DNA of 64,000 bases from Neisseria perflava. GTDB taxonomy: Bacteria > Pseudomonadota > Gammaproteobacteria > Burkholderiales > Neisseriaceae. Shown one piece after another: positions 1-7,785 of this stretch. The position numbers were made by a program, and so were the translations under genes. Position 1 is the stretch's first letter; each line of letters starts with the position of its first letter. The notes under the pieces are model-generated. The model saw nothing but the letters and a program-made list of their open reading frames with translations. It did not search any database and had not been told where the DNA came from. The stretch is from positions 1,922,001-1,986,000 of the forward strand of contig NZ_CP079818.1 in the NCBI RefSeq assembly GCF_019334725.1, read 5' to 3'.

Positions 1-1
1 A

Positions 2-1042
2 GGCTACGGCTATACGCGCCGATTGTTGGAAGACTTGCTGCCCGACTCCGACGTATGGGGCGGCGACGGCGTATTGCATTTGAATTTTGACGAAAGCGAA
101 CGCAAACGCAATCAAGCCTTGGGTTTGCAACACCAGCATAAACACCTCTACCGCAGCGTATCTGCCGAAGAGGCTGCGCACATTGCAGGCATAGACGTAT
201 TTTCAGACGGCCTTTACTGGCCGCAAGGTGTATGGCTGAATCCACCCACTGTCGTGCATGCATTATTGAATCATCCGCTGATTGAGTTGCACGAACATTC
301 GCCGCTGACCGCCGTATCGCATGACGGCACACGATGGACGGCACACACGCCGGTCGCGCATTTCAACGCCAGTCATATCGTTTACTGTATGGGCGCGCAC
401 AGCCCGACTGCCGCCGACACCAACGTCTCCGCCCTGCCTTTCCGCCAAATCCGCGGCCAAACCGGCGTTGTATCCGCCAGCCCATTTTCACAAAAACTGC
501 GTTGCGCCATTTCCGGCGAAAGCTACATCAGCCCGATCTGGCAAGGCCGCCACTGCTACGGCGCGACATTTGTCCTCAACAGCAACGATGAAACTTGGTA
601 TCCGCACGAAGAAACCGAAAACCGCGCCGCCCTGCAACAGCTCAATCCGCCATTGGCACAATCCCTGTTTGAGCAAGATTCGTTTTCAGACGGCCTTCAA
701 AACACACAAGGCCATGCCGCCCTACGTTGCGACAGCCTCGACCACTTACCCGTTGTCGGCGCGCTCGGCGACATCGCCGCCATGCAGTCCGCCTACGCTA
801 AGCTGGCCTTGGACAAGAACTACCGCCTCGACAATATTCCCTGCCCTTACCTGCCCAATGCCTACATCAATACGGCACACGGCACACGCGGACTGGCGAC
901 AGCCCCCATCTGCGCCGCCGCCATTGCAGCCGAAATACTCGGCTTGCCGCAGCCGCTATCGCAAAGACTGAGAACCGCGCTACACCCCAACCGCGCCATC
1001 ATCCGCGCGATTGTTCGGCAGCAGCCGTTGTTATCCGTTTAA
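2..1042 (+). CDS. mnmC: MnmC, C-terminal FAD-dependent oxidoreductase part (5' truncated by window edge)
   Basis: This is the C-terminal half of the bifunctional tRNA wobble-uridine enzyme MnmC. The FAD-dependent domain removes the carboxymethyl group of cmnm5(s2)U34, and the N-terminal methyltransferase domain, outside the window, completes mnm5(s2)U. The open frame runs in from the left edge (GYGYTRRLLEDLLPD), so the first in-frame TTG is not a real start. Recognisable family segments are the substrate-domain stretch LRCDSLDHLPVVG, the AHGTRGL motif near the C-terminus (E. coli has GSRGL) and the tail LHPNRAIIRAIVR (E. coli LNPNRLWVRKLL). Two DUS-like 10-mers lie inside the coding sequence. 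It converges with hpuB and shares a paired-DUS terminator. Assignment rests on remembered alignment with E. coli MnmC. Confidence 0.9.
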   Translation, partial: GYGYTRRLLEDLLPDSDVWGGDGVLHLNFDESERKRNQALGLQHQHKHLYRSVSAEEAAHIAGIDVFSDGLYWPQGVWLNPPTVVHALLNHPLIELHEHSPLTAVSHDGTRWTAHTPVAHFNASHIVYCMGAHSPTAADTNVSALPFRQIRGQTGVVSASPFSQKLRCAISGESYISPIWQGRHCYGATFVLNSNDETWYPHEETENRAALQQLNPPLAQSLFEQDSFSDGLQNTQGHAALRCDSLDHLPVVGALGDIAAMQSAYAKLALDKNYRLDNIPCPYLPNAYINTAHGTRGLATAPICAAAIAAEILGLPQPLSQRLRTALHPNRAIIRAIVRQQPLLSV

Positions 1043-1060
1043 AAATTTCGCTGTAAATAA

Positions 1061-1103
1061 AAAAGGCCGTCTGAAAGTCATCAAAACTTTCAGACGGCCT
1101 TTA
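1061..1103. terminator. Paired-DUS hairpin terminator, mnmC / receptor-remnant junction
   Basis: Two inverted copies of AGGCCGTCTGAA form a stem flanked by A- and T-runs. It follows mnmC and faces the convergent receptor locus, so it can work in both directions. Confidence 0.85.
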
Positions 1104-1119
1104 GCTATCCGTTAACTGC

Positions 1120-1242
1120 TTAGAATTTCCATTCCAGCGATACAGCGTAATTGCGGCCTGGGGCGCGGTAGCGGTCTAAGCCTTTGCCATCGTGGTCAAC
1201 GCCGTTGGTGGTGCTGTAGCTGTACCAACCTTCCTTTCTGTT
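1120..1242 (-). pseudogene. 3' tail of a second TonB-dependent receptor gene, HmbR-like
   Basis: Immediately behind the hpuB stop codon, the minus strand encodes about 40 residues ending in a typical outer-membrane barrel C-terminus: DRYRAPGRNYAVSLEWKF followed by TAA. The reading frame is closed upstream by TAG at 1243-1245, and there is no start. It resembles the last strands of haemoglobin/transferrin-type receptors, and from memory the C-terminus of HmbR, but differs from the HpuB end (SPGRSYNFTLEAKF). I read it as the leftover of a resident receptor gene displaced when hpuAB entered. A library of alternative C-termini is less likely, because only one short piece is present. Confidence 0.7.
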
Positions 1243-1251
1243 CTAATTACC

Positions 1252-3669
1252 TTAGAACTTGGCTTCAAGCGTGAAGTTGTAGCTTCTGCCGGGGGAGGTG
1301 AAGCGTTCTATACCGGCATGGGTTTTGTTGTCAACGCGGTTGACTGTACCGAATTCGCGGATGCTGCGCAGCGATTCCCAAGTGTAGTATTTTTTGTTGC
1401 CGATATTGTACGCACCGGCGCGCACAGTGAAGTATTTACCCAAATTGACGTAACCTGTCAAATCGAAAAGCGTATAAGCTTTACTATGTTTGGCAAATGG
1501 CCATGGGTTGTTCAAATCATCACTGCTATGGACGGTGTCAGACGGTTTTTTAGCTGCAGTGTGGGTCAGGTACGCATTGACACCCCAGCGTTTGGAAGGA
1601 GCATCATAGCCCAGGTTGTAAACGGCAGACCACGGGGAAAGGGCGTTAATCGGGATTTCCTGTCCGTTGGTTTGTTTGGCTTTGCCTTTGATGTAGCTGA
1701 CATTAACACCTGCGTGCGTGCCTTGCGGCAAACCGATGCTGTCGAGGTTCCATGTGCCGTTAAATTCCAAACCTTTCACCCATGCGGAGGAACGGTTTTG
1801 GTTTTGCCAAACGGGTGAGCTGACCAATGCGGTACCGTCGGAAATCGGCGCATAATTAGGGCTGTTGGGGTTGTCTGAGGACACACCCATGTAGGTCAGC
1901 TCGATAAAGTTGCGGTAGCGGGTTTGGAAGCCGGAGAGTTTAAAGTTTCCGGCTTTGCCACTGCCGGCAAGTCCCAGCTCGAAGTTTTTGGCGGTTTCTG
2001 CCTTCAGGTTGGGGTTGGCTTTAAGGTAGAAGTCAGGATGCGGGAACAATAGCCAGGTTTCGTCCGAAGTCGGCGCGCGGAAGCCTGTACTGTATTTCGC
2101 TAGAAGATTCAAATGTGGAGTAAATTTCCAGTCTAATCCTAAGCCGTAGCTGAAACCGCTGTGTTTACGCTCGCTGCCAAGATAGGGGATTTGACCGCGG
2201 ATGGCAGGGGTATAGTTGGGGTTGTCCTTGGCTTTGCTGCTGCTGTTGTCGTAACGAACCCCGGCATTGAGGCGGTATTGGCTGCTGTCGCCGAATTGGA
2301 AGGTGTTGTTCCAGTAGGCAAAACGGTTTTTGGACGAGCTTTCGACCAGCATAGTCAATTCTTGGTTGTTGGACGTTTGGTATTTCGGGTCGTATAGGCG
2401 TACCCAATAGCTATGATCTCTATTGCCGTTGTCGTTTTGGGAACCACCCAATCCGTATTGCATTGCCCATACCAATTTGGAAAAGTCGATTTGTTTTTCG
2501 GCATCGGCACCAAATTGGGTATTTTTTTGACGGATGTTGCGAAACATATGGTACACGTCGCTGTTCACACCGCTGCGATTATAATCCGTCGGCAAATCCC
2601 AGGTCCAAGTGCTCATGTCGATGGTTTGACGGTCGTAACGTAGGTTAAGACTGTCCCATGGACCTTTGTCAAGTTGGTTTTTGTATTCGAAACCGATGCG
2701 TTTGCGGTAGGAAATATCTTGACGGGAACGGGTATCGCCCAGTGCCTCGCCTTTCCAGTTTGCCGCCCACATATTAGATAATTCGGTCGTTGTGCGGTCG
2801 GTACGAGAGTCTTCGTAAATCCAGCCGATACGGTTTTGATCGTTGAAGTTGTAACCCAGCTTGAACAGGGTGCTTATGTTTTCCCAATTTTGAGGGTCAG
2901 GTTTGCTGCGCGCTATACCGCGGCTGCCGTAGTTGGTACTGCCGGCATTCGGACTCCAGCTTTGTTTGTTGTCGGTGATGACGGTATCGGCAGCGTCGCT
3001 GTTGTTTTTGGTTTCTTTACCGAAACGGCGGGTGTAGACCATCAATGCGTCCAGACCCAACCAGGTTCCCGCGGCGGTTATGCTGCTGAATTTTTGGCTG
3101 TTGCGTCCGATATAGCCGCCTTTAATGCCTAAGTGGTAGGGTTTTTCTTCGGAAACATAGTCGCTTGCGGATTTGGTTTTATAGTTGACGGCACCACCCA
3201 ATGCACCGCTGCCGGATTTGAGCGAGTCCGCGCCTTTGGTCATGGTTACTTCCGAGAAATTTTCAGGTTCGGAAGTGTTGCGGTTTGCATTGAAGTTGCC
3301 GTATGCACCGAACAACTCTTGGAATGCTTCAGACGACCTGCTTTCTGCTTGTGCCAGTCCGTCCACGTTGATGGCAACGCGGTCTTTATCGACACCGCGT
3401 ATGGTAAAACCGTTAGAACCTGAGCGTCCGCCTTCAACGACGCTGATGCCTGGATCGTAACGCACCAAGTCGCTTTCATCGGAGACCATTTGTTTATCCA
3501 AAGCCTGACGGCGGATTTTCTCTTCACCGAGTTTTTGTACTTTGCGGCCGCCAATGACTTTGACTTCATTCAACTCCTGATAAGCTTGAGGAATAGGATC
3601 GGCCGCTAAGGCAGGGAAAGTTTGGCTGACAATAGCTGCCAGCAGTACAGGTTTAAAATGGAAGGACAT
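1252..3669 (-). CDS. hpuB: HpuB, TonB-dependent haemoglobin-haptoglobin receptor
   Basis: An 805-residue outer-membrane receptor that with lipoprotein HpuA extracts haem from haemoglobin and haemoglobin-haptoglobin. A signal peptide (MSFHFKPVLLAAIVSQTFPALAA) is followed by a TonB-box-like segment (LNEVKVIGG), the plug domain (about residues 45-170, with FTIRGVDKDRVAINVDGLAQ and GSGALGGAVNYKT) and the barrel, ending in Phe as expected for BAM substrates. Length fits the family (about 810). It lies 54 nt downstream of hpuA in the same direction with a good Shine-Dalgarno AAGAGGC, so the two form an operon. The coding region contains AGGTCGTCTGAA at 3328-3339 (minus strand), the DUS of the N. 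mucosa group, and no AG-DUS that I can find. The choice of HpuB over HmbR rests on the linked hpuA. Confidence 0.88.
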   Translation of the reverse strand: MSFHFKPVLLAAIVSQTFPALAADPIPQAYQELNEVKVIGGRKVQKLGEEKIRRQALDKQMVSDESDLVRYDPGISVVEGGRSGSNGFTIRGVDKDRVAINVDGLAQAESRSSEAFQELFGAYGNFNANRNTSEPENFSEVTMTKGADSLKSGSGALGGAVNYKTKSASDYVSEEKPYHLGIKGGYIGRNSQKFSSITAAGTWLGLDALMVYTRRFGKETKNNSDAADTVITDNKQSWSPNAGSTNYGSRGIARSKPDPQNWENISTLFKLGYNFNDQNRIGWIYEDSRTDRTTTELSNMWAANWKGEALGDTRSRQDISYRKRIGFEYKNQLDKGPWDSLNLRYDRQTIDMSTWTWDLPTDYNRSGVNSDVYHMFRNIRQKNTQFGADAEKQIDFSKLVWAMQYGLGGSQNDNGNRDHSYWVRLYDPKYQTSNNQELTMLVESSSKNRFAYWNNTFQFGDSSQYRLNAGVRYDNSSSKAKDNPNYTPAIRGQIPYLGSERKHSGFSYGLGLDWKFTPHLNLLAKYSTGFRAPTSDETWLLFPHPDFYLKANPNLKAETAKNFELGLAGSGKAGNFKLSGFQTRYRNFIELTYMGVSSDNPNSPNYAPISDGTALVSSPVWQNQNRSSAWVKGLEFNGTWNLDSIGLPQGTHAGVNVSYIKGKAKQTNGQEIPINALSPWSAVYNLGYDAPSKRWGVNAYLTHTAAKKPSDTVHSSDDLNNPWPFAKHSKAYTLFDLTGYVNLGKYFTVRAGAYNIGNKKYYTWESLRSIREFGTVNRVDNKTHAGIERFTSPGRSYNFTLEAKF

Positions 3670-3723
3670 TTTTTGCCTCTTAATATATATTGATTATCTA
3701 TTATTGGAATGCTTGATGTGCAG

Positions 3724-4719
3724 TTACTTGCTGACAGGTGTCAAACTTGTATCCGTCGTATTGCGGTCGTCATCATTCTTCACGCCGCCGAACACGGTAT
3801 CCAACGATTTATCGGCATCAAAGGTAACTTTACCGCCTATACTGACTTCTGTTTTATCGCCGTTAAATTGACCAAAGAATTTCCCTTCGACTTTGCCGTT
3901 TTTACCATCGGATTCGGCAGTGCCTGAGAAATCAACGCCGTTGATGCCTACATCTTTCATCACAACGTCCGGACCGTAATCAGCATTACCTAAAATCGTG
4001 CCGCCGAGTTTGTTGGTGTTGAAATTGGCTGTCAGCAGTGAAAGTTTGGGCGTGTTTTTTTCAGACGACCCGGAGGATTTGCCCGGATCGTAGGTTGAGG
4101 TAACGATATTGCCGTTGCGGACGCGGACAGCCCAAACTTCGTATGTAGTCTTGCCTTTTGCCACAGTACTGTCAGACGGAGTGTAATAAGACGGTTTTGC
4201 CGTTCCGACAGGTTTGCCGCCGACAAACAGGTCTGCCGTACCGTCTGAACTTATCCATGCGCCAAATTTAAGGTGATCATGTTTGGTTGCAGGGGCATTG
4301 GTGAACTGTCCCGAACTACTGCAACAGACAAACAGTTTGCCACCTTCAGATAAAGGTTGTCCTTCATGGCGTGTACGAAGGGCATAAGACGGGCTGGAAT
4401 ATGATGGGACAATCGGATCAGAATATGAACTAATGTTGTAATAGTTACCAGAAGGGGTTTGATAGACATATTGTTTATCGGTATAGCTGTAGCCCCATGA
4501 TGTTTTCACTTCGAGTTCCGCTTCACGCAGACTGCCGCCTTTACCGGAAAGGGTATTGATGGTCTGTATCGCACTGCTTTCATCGCTCAACTTAACATTG
4601 GCGATAGGTTGCGCTGTCGGAATAGCAACGGGAACTTTGGGTTCAGATGCACCTCCACCTGCACATGCAGTCAAAATAAAGGTAGTTGCAATAGGCACTA
4701 TAAATACATTAATTTTCAT
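3724..4719 (-). CDS. hpuA: HpuA, surface lipoprotein partner of HpuB
   Basis: A 331-residue lipoprotein. The N-terminus is a lipoprotein signal with lipobox LTAC (Cys19), followed by a Gly-rich tether. The ATG at 4719 is preferred because AGAGAG lies 6 nt upstream; a TTG two codons earlier is possible. HpuA sits on the cell surface, binds haemoglobin and works with HpuB. It is first in the hpuA-hpuB operon and is divergent from a Slam gene, which fits the Slam-dependent export known for HpuA. Meningococcal hpuA carries a phase-variable poly-G tract just after the lipobox; here the same place reads GGTGGAGGTG, an interrupted run. The coding sequence holds a mucosa-type DUS core at 4060-4069. 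Confidence 0.85.
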   Translation of the reverse strand: MKINVFIVPIATTFILTACAGGGASEPKVPVAIPTAQPIANVKLSDESSAIQTINTLSGKGGSLREAELEVKTSWGYSYTDKQYVYQTPSGNYYNISSYSDPIVPSYSSPSYALRTRHEGQPLSEGGKLFVCCSSSGQFTNAPATKHDHLKFGAWISSDGTADLFVGGKPVGTAKPSYYTPSDSTVAKGKTTYEVWAVRVRNGNIVTSTYDPGKSSGSSEKNTPKLSLLTANFNTNKLGGTILGNADYGPDVVMKDVGINGVDFSGTAESDGKNGKVEGKFFGQFNGDKTEVSIGGKVTFDADKSLDTVFGGVKNDDDRNTTDTSLTPVSK

Positions 4720-5086
4720 AACCAATCTCTCTAAAATACAAGCTTCTCAGATACAATAATGATAAGTATTACTAATAATATGCAATATTGTGTAACAAAT
4801 ATTTTATTTTAGCAATACCAATATTTTTTATATCAGTAGTTAGGGTGAATCTTTATGCCATCCTCTCTCTGTTAAATATATTTACGCAATTTATAATCCT
4901 ATAAAAATAAATAAGTTATATTTATTTCGTAAATTTGCCGTTATAATGATAAATCTAAATACGAATCTGTATTTTTTATGCAAAAATAAAATCACCTGAG
5001 ATGTTTCAGGCAGTTTTATGATAAGAGCAAATCCCTTATTAGAAACGATTTGCCCTCAGATATACATATATTTCGGATGACTTTAA
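4720..5086. promoter_or_regulatory. Divergent hpuA/slam regulatory region with Fur-box-like sites
   Basis: A very AT-rich spacer of 367 bp. Positions 4755-4776 (aataatgataagtatt...) resemble a Fur box of GATAAT-type hexamers. A minus-strand promoter can be drawn over it: -35 TTACAC (4790-4795), 18 nt, -10 TAATAC (4766-4771), giving hpuA transcription under iron control. A second TATAATGATAA at 4942-4952 faces slam and could combine its -10 with a Fur half site. Iron repression of hpuAB is known in Neisseria; the exact sites here are inference. Confidence 0.5.
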
Positions 5087-6628
5087 ATGCTAAAAATAAA
5101 ACAAAAAATTGTCTCAGCTTCTTTGTGCTACCTATTGCCGTCAGCAGCCTTTGCTGAATTTCCCGAAGAGGGTGTTCGGCAGAATATTTCTTCTCAGAAT
5201 ACTGCTGTACAAGTACAACAGAAACAATGGTTAGATATTCTATCTGAGGAGGAAAGGTCGCCTGAAAAGAATGAGAATATAGGCAGACCAACTCTGGTTA
5301 ATGATGATTTTTTAGCGGCAAACCCGCATATTCTTGAAGACGCACTGGTTCAAGCACTTAACGGCAATAGCGCAGACCTGGTTTCCTCGCTTGTCGCCCT
5401 TTACCGTAAACAGCCCAACCACAATCCCAAACTGATTGCACGTGCCGATGCTTTGCTGGCAAAGTTGAAAGGACGGACTTCCGAAGCGGTCGAACGTTAT
5501 CGTACCCTTTATGAATCTGACGTTTCAGACGACCGCATATTGTTGGATTTGGCAGCAGCAGAGTTTCAGGACCATCGCTTGGGTGAGGCAACGATGCATT
5601 TTCGTCATGCCGCGCAACGCGATATACCTGCCCCTGTTTTGGAAAATGTCAAACGTTTTCAAGAAGCCGTCAAACGGCAGACAGAATGGAAATGGTCTGG
5701 TGGAATCAGCCCCGTGCATAACGATAATGCCAACAACGCTGCTCCGCGTTATTGCATCGAAACAAGGGGGCAAACCGCATGCAGTGTTACCTTACCTGTC
5801 AGTGCCAACGGCTTGAATTACGAATTGAACACCGAAAAACTCACCCCATTGCATGGGCATCACGCTATCAAATTCCGCACCAACCTCAGCGGCACAAGCT
5901 ATTTTTTCGACCGTCAATCGGCTTACGACGATGCGTTCGGCAGGGCTTATTTGGGATGGCAGCGCAAGGATGGCAAACAAACCATCAGCGTTTTACCGTT
6001 TTATCAGGCACAGTTGGCAGGCAGCAGCGAGTTTGACAGCAAAAAAGAAAATAACCGTCGCGCCGCGCCGTATATGCTGGCACACGGTGTTGGCGTACAG
6101 CTTTCACATATGGTCAATCTCGGTAACGCAACACAACTTTATCACTCACTGGAGCGCTACCGCCAAAACTATCGGGAAACTGATCGTGCACTGCGCAACG
6201 ATGGTTGGCACGACAGTACTTATCTTTCCCTAGCGCGCCGTTTTGGCAGTACGACCCTGTTCGGCGGTTGGCAATACAACCGCTTTGTTCCTGAAAACAA
6301 AAACATACGTAATACCGTCAACAATGCAGCCTACCACCGCAACGGTTTCAATATAGGTTGGATACAGCAATGGCGGGTTTTAGGTGGGCTTAACAGCAGA
6401 CTTACCGCTTCATTTGCCAACCGTCGCTATAAAGGCATTATGGCATTCGGTACGGAGCCGCAACGCAATCGGGAGCGCGCTCTCTCTATCAATCTTAGTC
6501 ACAACAAATTATCTTATAAAGGCATTACCCCTACTTTGAATTATAGTTATAGTCACACCCGTAGCAATGCACCCTATGCAATGCGTAATATTCATCAATG
6601 GTCATTAGGTGGTGAATGGAATTTTTAA
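5087..6628 (+). CDS. slam: Slam-family outer-membrane translocator for surface lipoproteins
   Basis: A 513-residue Slam (surface lipoprotein assembly modulator, DUF560). It moves lipoproteins such as HpuA across the outer membrane. The signal peptide ends at about AAFA (residue 23). A TPR-like helical domain follows (about residues 80-195; ALLAKLKGRTSEAVERYRTLY, AAAEFQDHRLGEATMHFRHA), then a beta-barrel from about residue 205 to the terminal Phe (QWSLGGEWNF). In meningococcus Slam2 serves HpuA; placement head-to-head with hpuA predicts the same pairing here. A mucosa-type DUS core lies at 5524-5533. The gene converges on hemO. Family assignment is firm, the substrate is inferred from context. 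Confidence 0.88.
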   Translation: MLKIKQKIVSASLCYLLPSAAFAEFPEEGVRQNISSQNTAVQVQQKQWLDILSEEERSPEKNENIGRPTLVNDDFLAANPHILEDALVQALNGNSADLVSSLVALYRKQPNHNPKLIARADALLAKLKGRTSEAVERYRTLYESDVSDDRILLDLAAAEFQDHRLGEATMHFRHAAQRDIPAPVLENVKRFQEAVKRQTEWKWSGGISPVHNDNANNAAPRYCIETRGQTACSVTLPVSANGLNYELNTEKLTPLHGHHAIKFRTNLSGTSYFFDRQSAYDDAFGRAYLGWQRKDGKQTISVLPFYQAQLAGSSEFDSKKENNRRAAPYMLAHGVGVQLSHMVNLGNATQLYHSLERYRQNYRETDRALRNDGWHDSTYLSLARRFGSTTLFGGWQYNRFVPENKNIRNTVNNAAYHRNGFNIGWIQQWRVLGGLNSRLTASFANRRYKGIMAFGTEPQRNRERALSINLSHNKLSYKGITPTLNYSYSHTRSNAPYAMRNIHQWSLGGEWNF

Positions 6629-6694
6629 AAGAGAATCAAATCTGAGTAGGTATAAGACAGCAACCCGTTCAAACAAAACTTTGTAGTGTAATTA

Positions 6695-6726
6695 AAGGTC
6701 TCTGCAAACATCTACGCCGAGGCCTT
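6695..6726 (+). terminator. Possible slam terminator
   Basis: AAGGTCTC and GAGGCCTT can pair over 8 bp with a 16-nt loop, between the convergent slam and hemO genes. No paired DUS is present here, unlike most gene ends in the window. Confidence 0.35.
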
Positions 6727-6748
6727 GTCTGTTTGATTTAATTATTTT

Positions 6749-7372
6749 TTAGAGTCTGTGCGGTGTCATACCTTCAGGTGCTTCCGCACCTTCCGGCAAA
6801 CCGAAAGTTTCGCGCAAAATCACTTTATAGAAGGCAAACGCTTCGCACGCACCTTGAATGGCTTCCGCCTCGGCTTCGGGAGTCAAGTTCAAAGCGTTCA
6901 GATGCTCGACAAAAGCGCGCCAGTGTTTGCCGCGGCCGTTCGGATGAGGAGCCAGGTGGCGTGCGCCGAATTCGCCGGTGTATTCGAGTTTTTGAGCGTG
7001 TTTGAACAAGAATGCCGCGCCCAAATTAGAACCTTCGGCACAATACAGCCAGCCGATGGCTTTATTACCGGTTTCGTGTGGCAATTCTTTGTCAAATTTG
7101 TAAGGCTCTTCGCCCAAGTCTTTCAAGTCTTGAGTCACGGCATCGTAACGCGCCATGTATTCAAGCTCTGGAATGGCTTTGTTCAATTCGGCATCTTTAT
7201 AGATGTGGTCGACGGCCTTGTGGAAAACAGATTGAAGTTTCAAGAATTTGATGTAGTTTTCTTTGCTGGAAAAAGGTTGAACGGACATAACCAAGTTATC
7301 AACGCTGTCGTGTGTAACTGTGGTTTGCTCTTTCAAGCGTTTGGCGAAAGTCAGCTCTTGGGTTTCACTCAT
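6749..7372 (-). CDS. hemO: HemO, haem oxygenase
   Basis: A 207-residue cytoplasmic haem oxygenase that opens imported haem to biliverdin, CO and Fe2+. The proximal haem ligand is the His of TTVTHDSVD (His21; His23 in meningococcal HemO). The distal-helix stretch KAIGWLYCAEGSNLGAAFLFKHAQ and the C-terminal TPHRL fit the bacterial HemO/HmuO family. The start has AAAGGAA upstream. The gene lies next to the haemoglobin receptor locus, so uptake and iron release are linked. In meningococcus hemO neighbours hmbR, which supports the idea that the receptor segment at this locus was exchanged. Confidence 0.93.
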   Translation of the reverse strand: MSETQELTFAKRLKEQTTVTHDSVDNLVMSVQPFSSKENYIKFLKLQSVFHKAVDHIYKDAELNKAIPELEYMARYDAVTQDLKDLGEEPYKFDKELPHETGNKAIGWLYCAEGSNLGAAFLFKHAQKLEYTGEFGARHLAPHPNGRGKHWRAFVEHLNALNLTPEAEAEAIQGACEAFAFYKVILRETFGLPEGAEAPEGMTPHRL

Positions 7373-7785
7373 GATGTTTCCTTTGAATTAAGAGACTAAT
7401 AGTTTCAGATGGTTTCAGACGGCCTTTATGGTTAAAAATCCGTCTAATTTGAAAAGAATCGTTTTAAAAACAAAGAAGATAATTTTTAGCCTACTTCAGG
7501 TTCGTTGACCGTGTACCTTCCACAAATCTACAAGGATTATCGTGTTTTTAAATATTGAGAATATATCTTATTTTTATCCTAATGGAAATAAACCAAACTA
7601 AGACCTATTAATAAAATTTAACGGTCCATAGCAATAAACTTCTGAAGTCTTTTCAAACTTTTCAGACGGCCCAAACCTTATTAAGCAGCCGCCATTCAAT
7701 CAAATATCGACCTAAATTTGGGCTATCCTTCTGTTTTCCTTTATAATGCGACACTCTTTGCACCTTCTTTATCCCCTGCCGAACC
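7373..7785. other. Divergent hemO/pqiA intergenic region
   Basis: 413 bp without a credible gene. It holds an AG-DUS at 7414-7425 and an 11/12 DUS match at 7661-7672, unpaired. The middle (about 7540-7620) is AT-rich and probably contains the hemO promoter. I cannot define a convincing Fur box, only weak dyads around 7555-7575. Confidence 0.5.

Noticed and set aside
2161..3423. Plus-strand open frames opposite hpuB
   Set aside because: Antisense shadows of a clear receptor gene with no ribosome-binding sites or recognisable domains.
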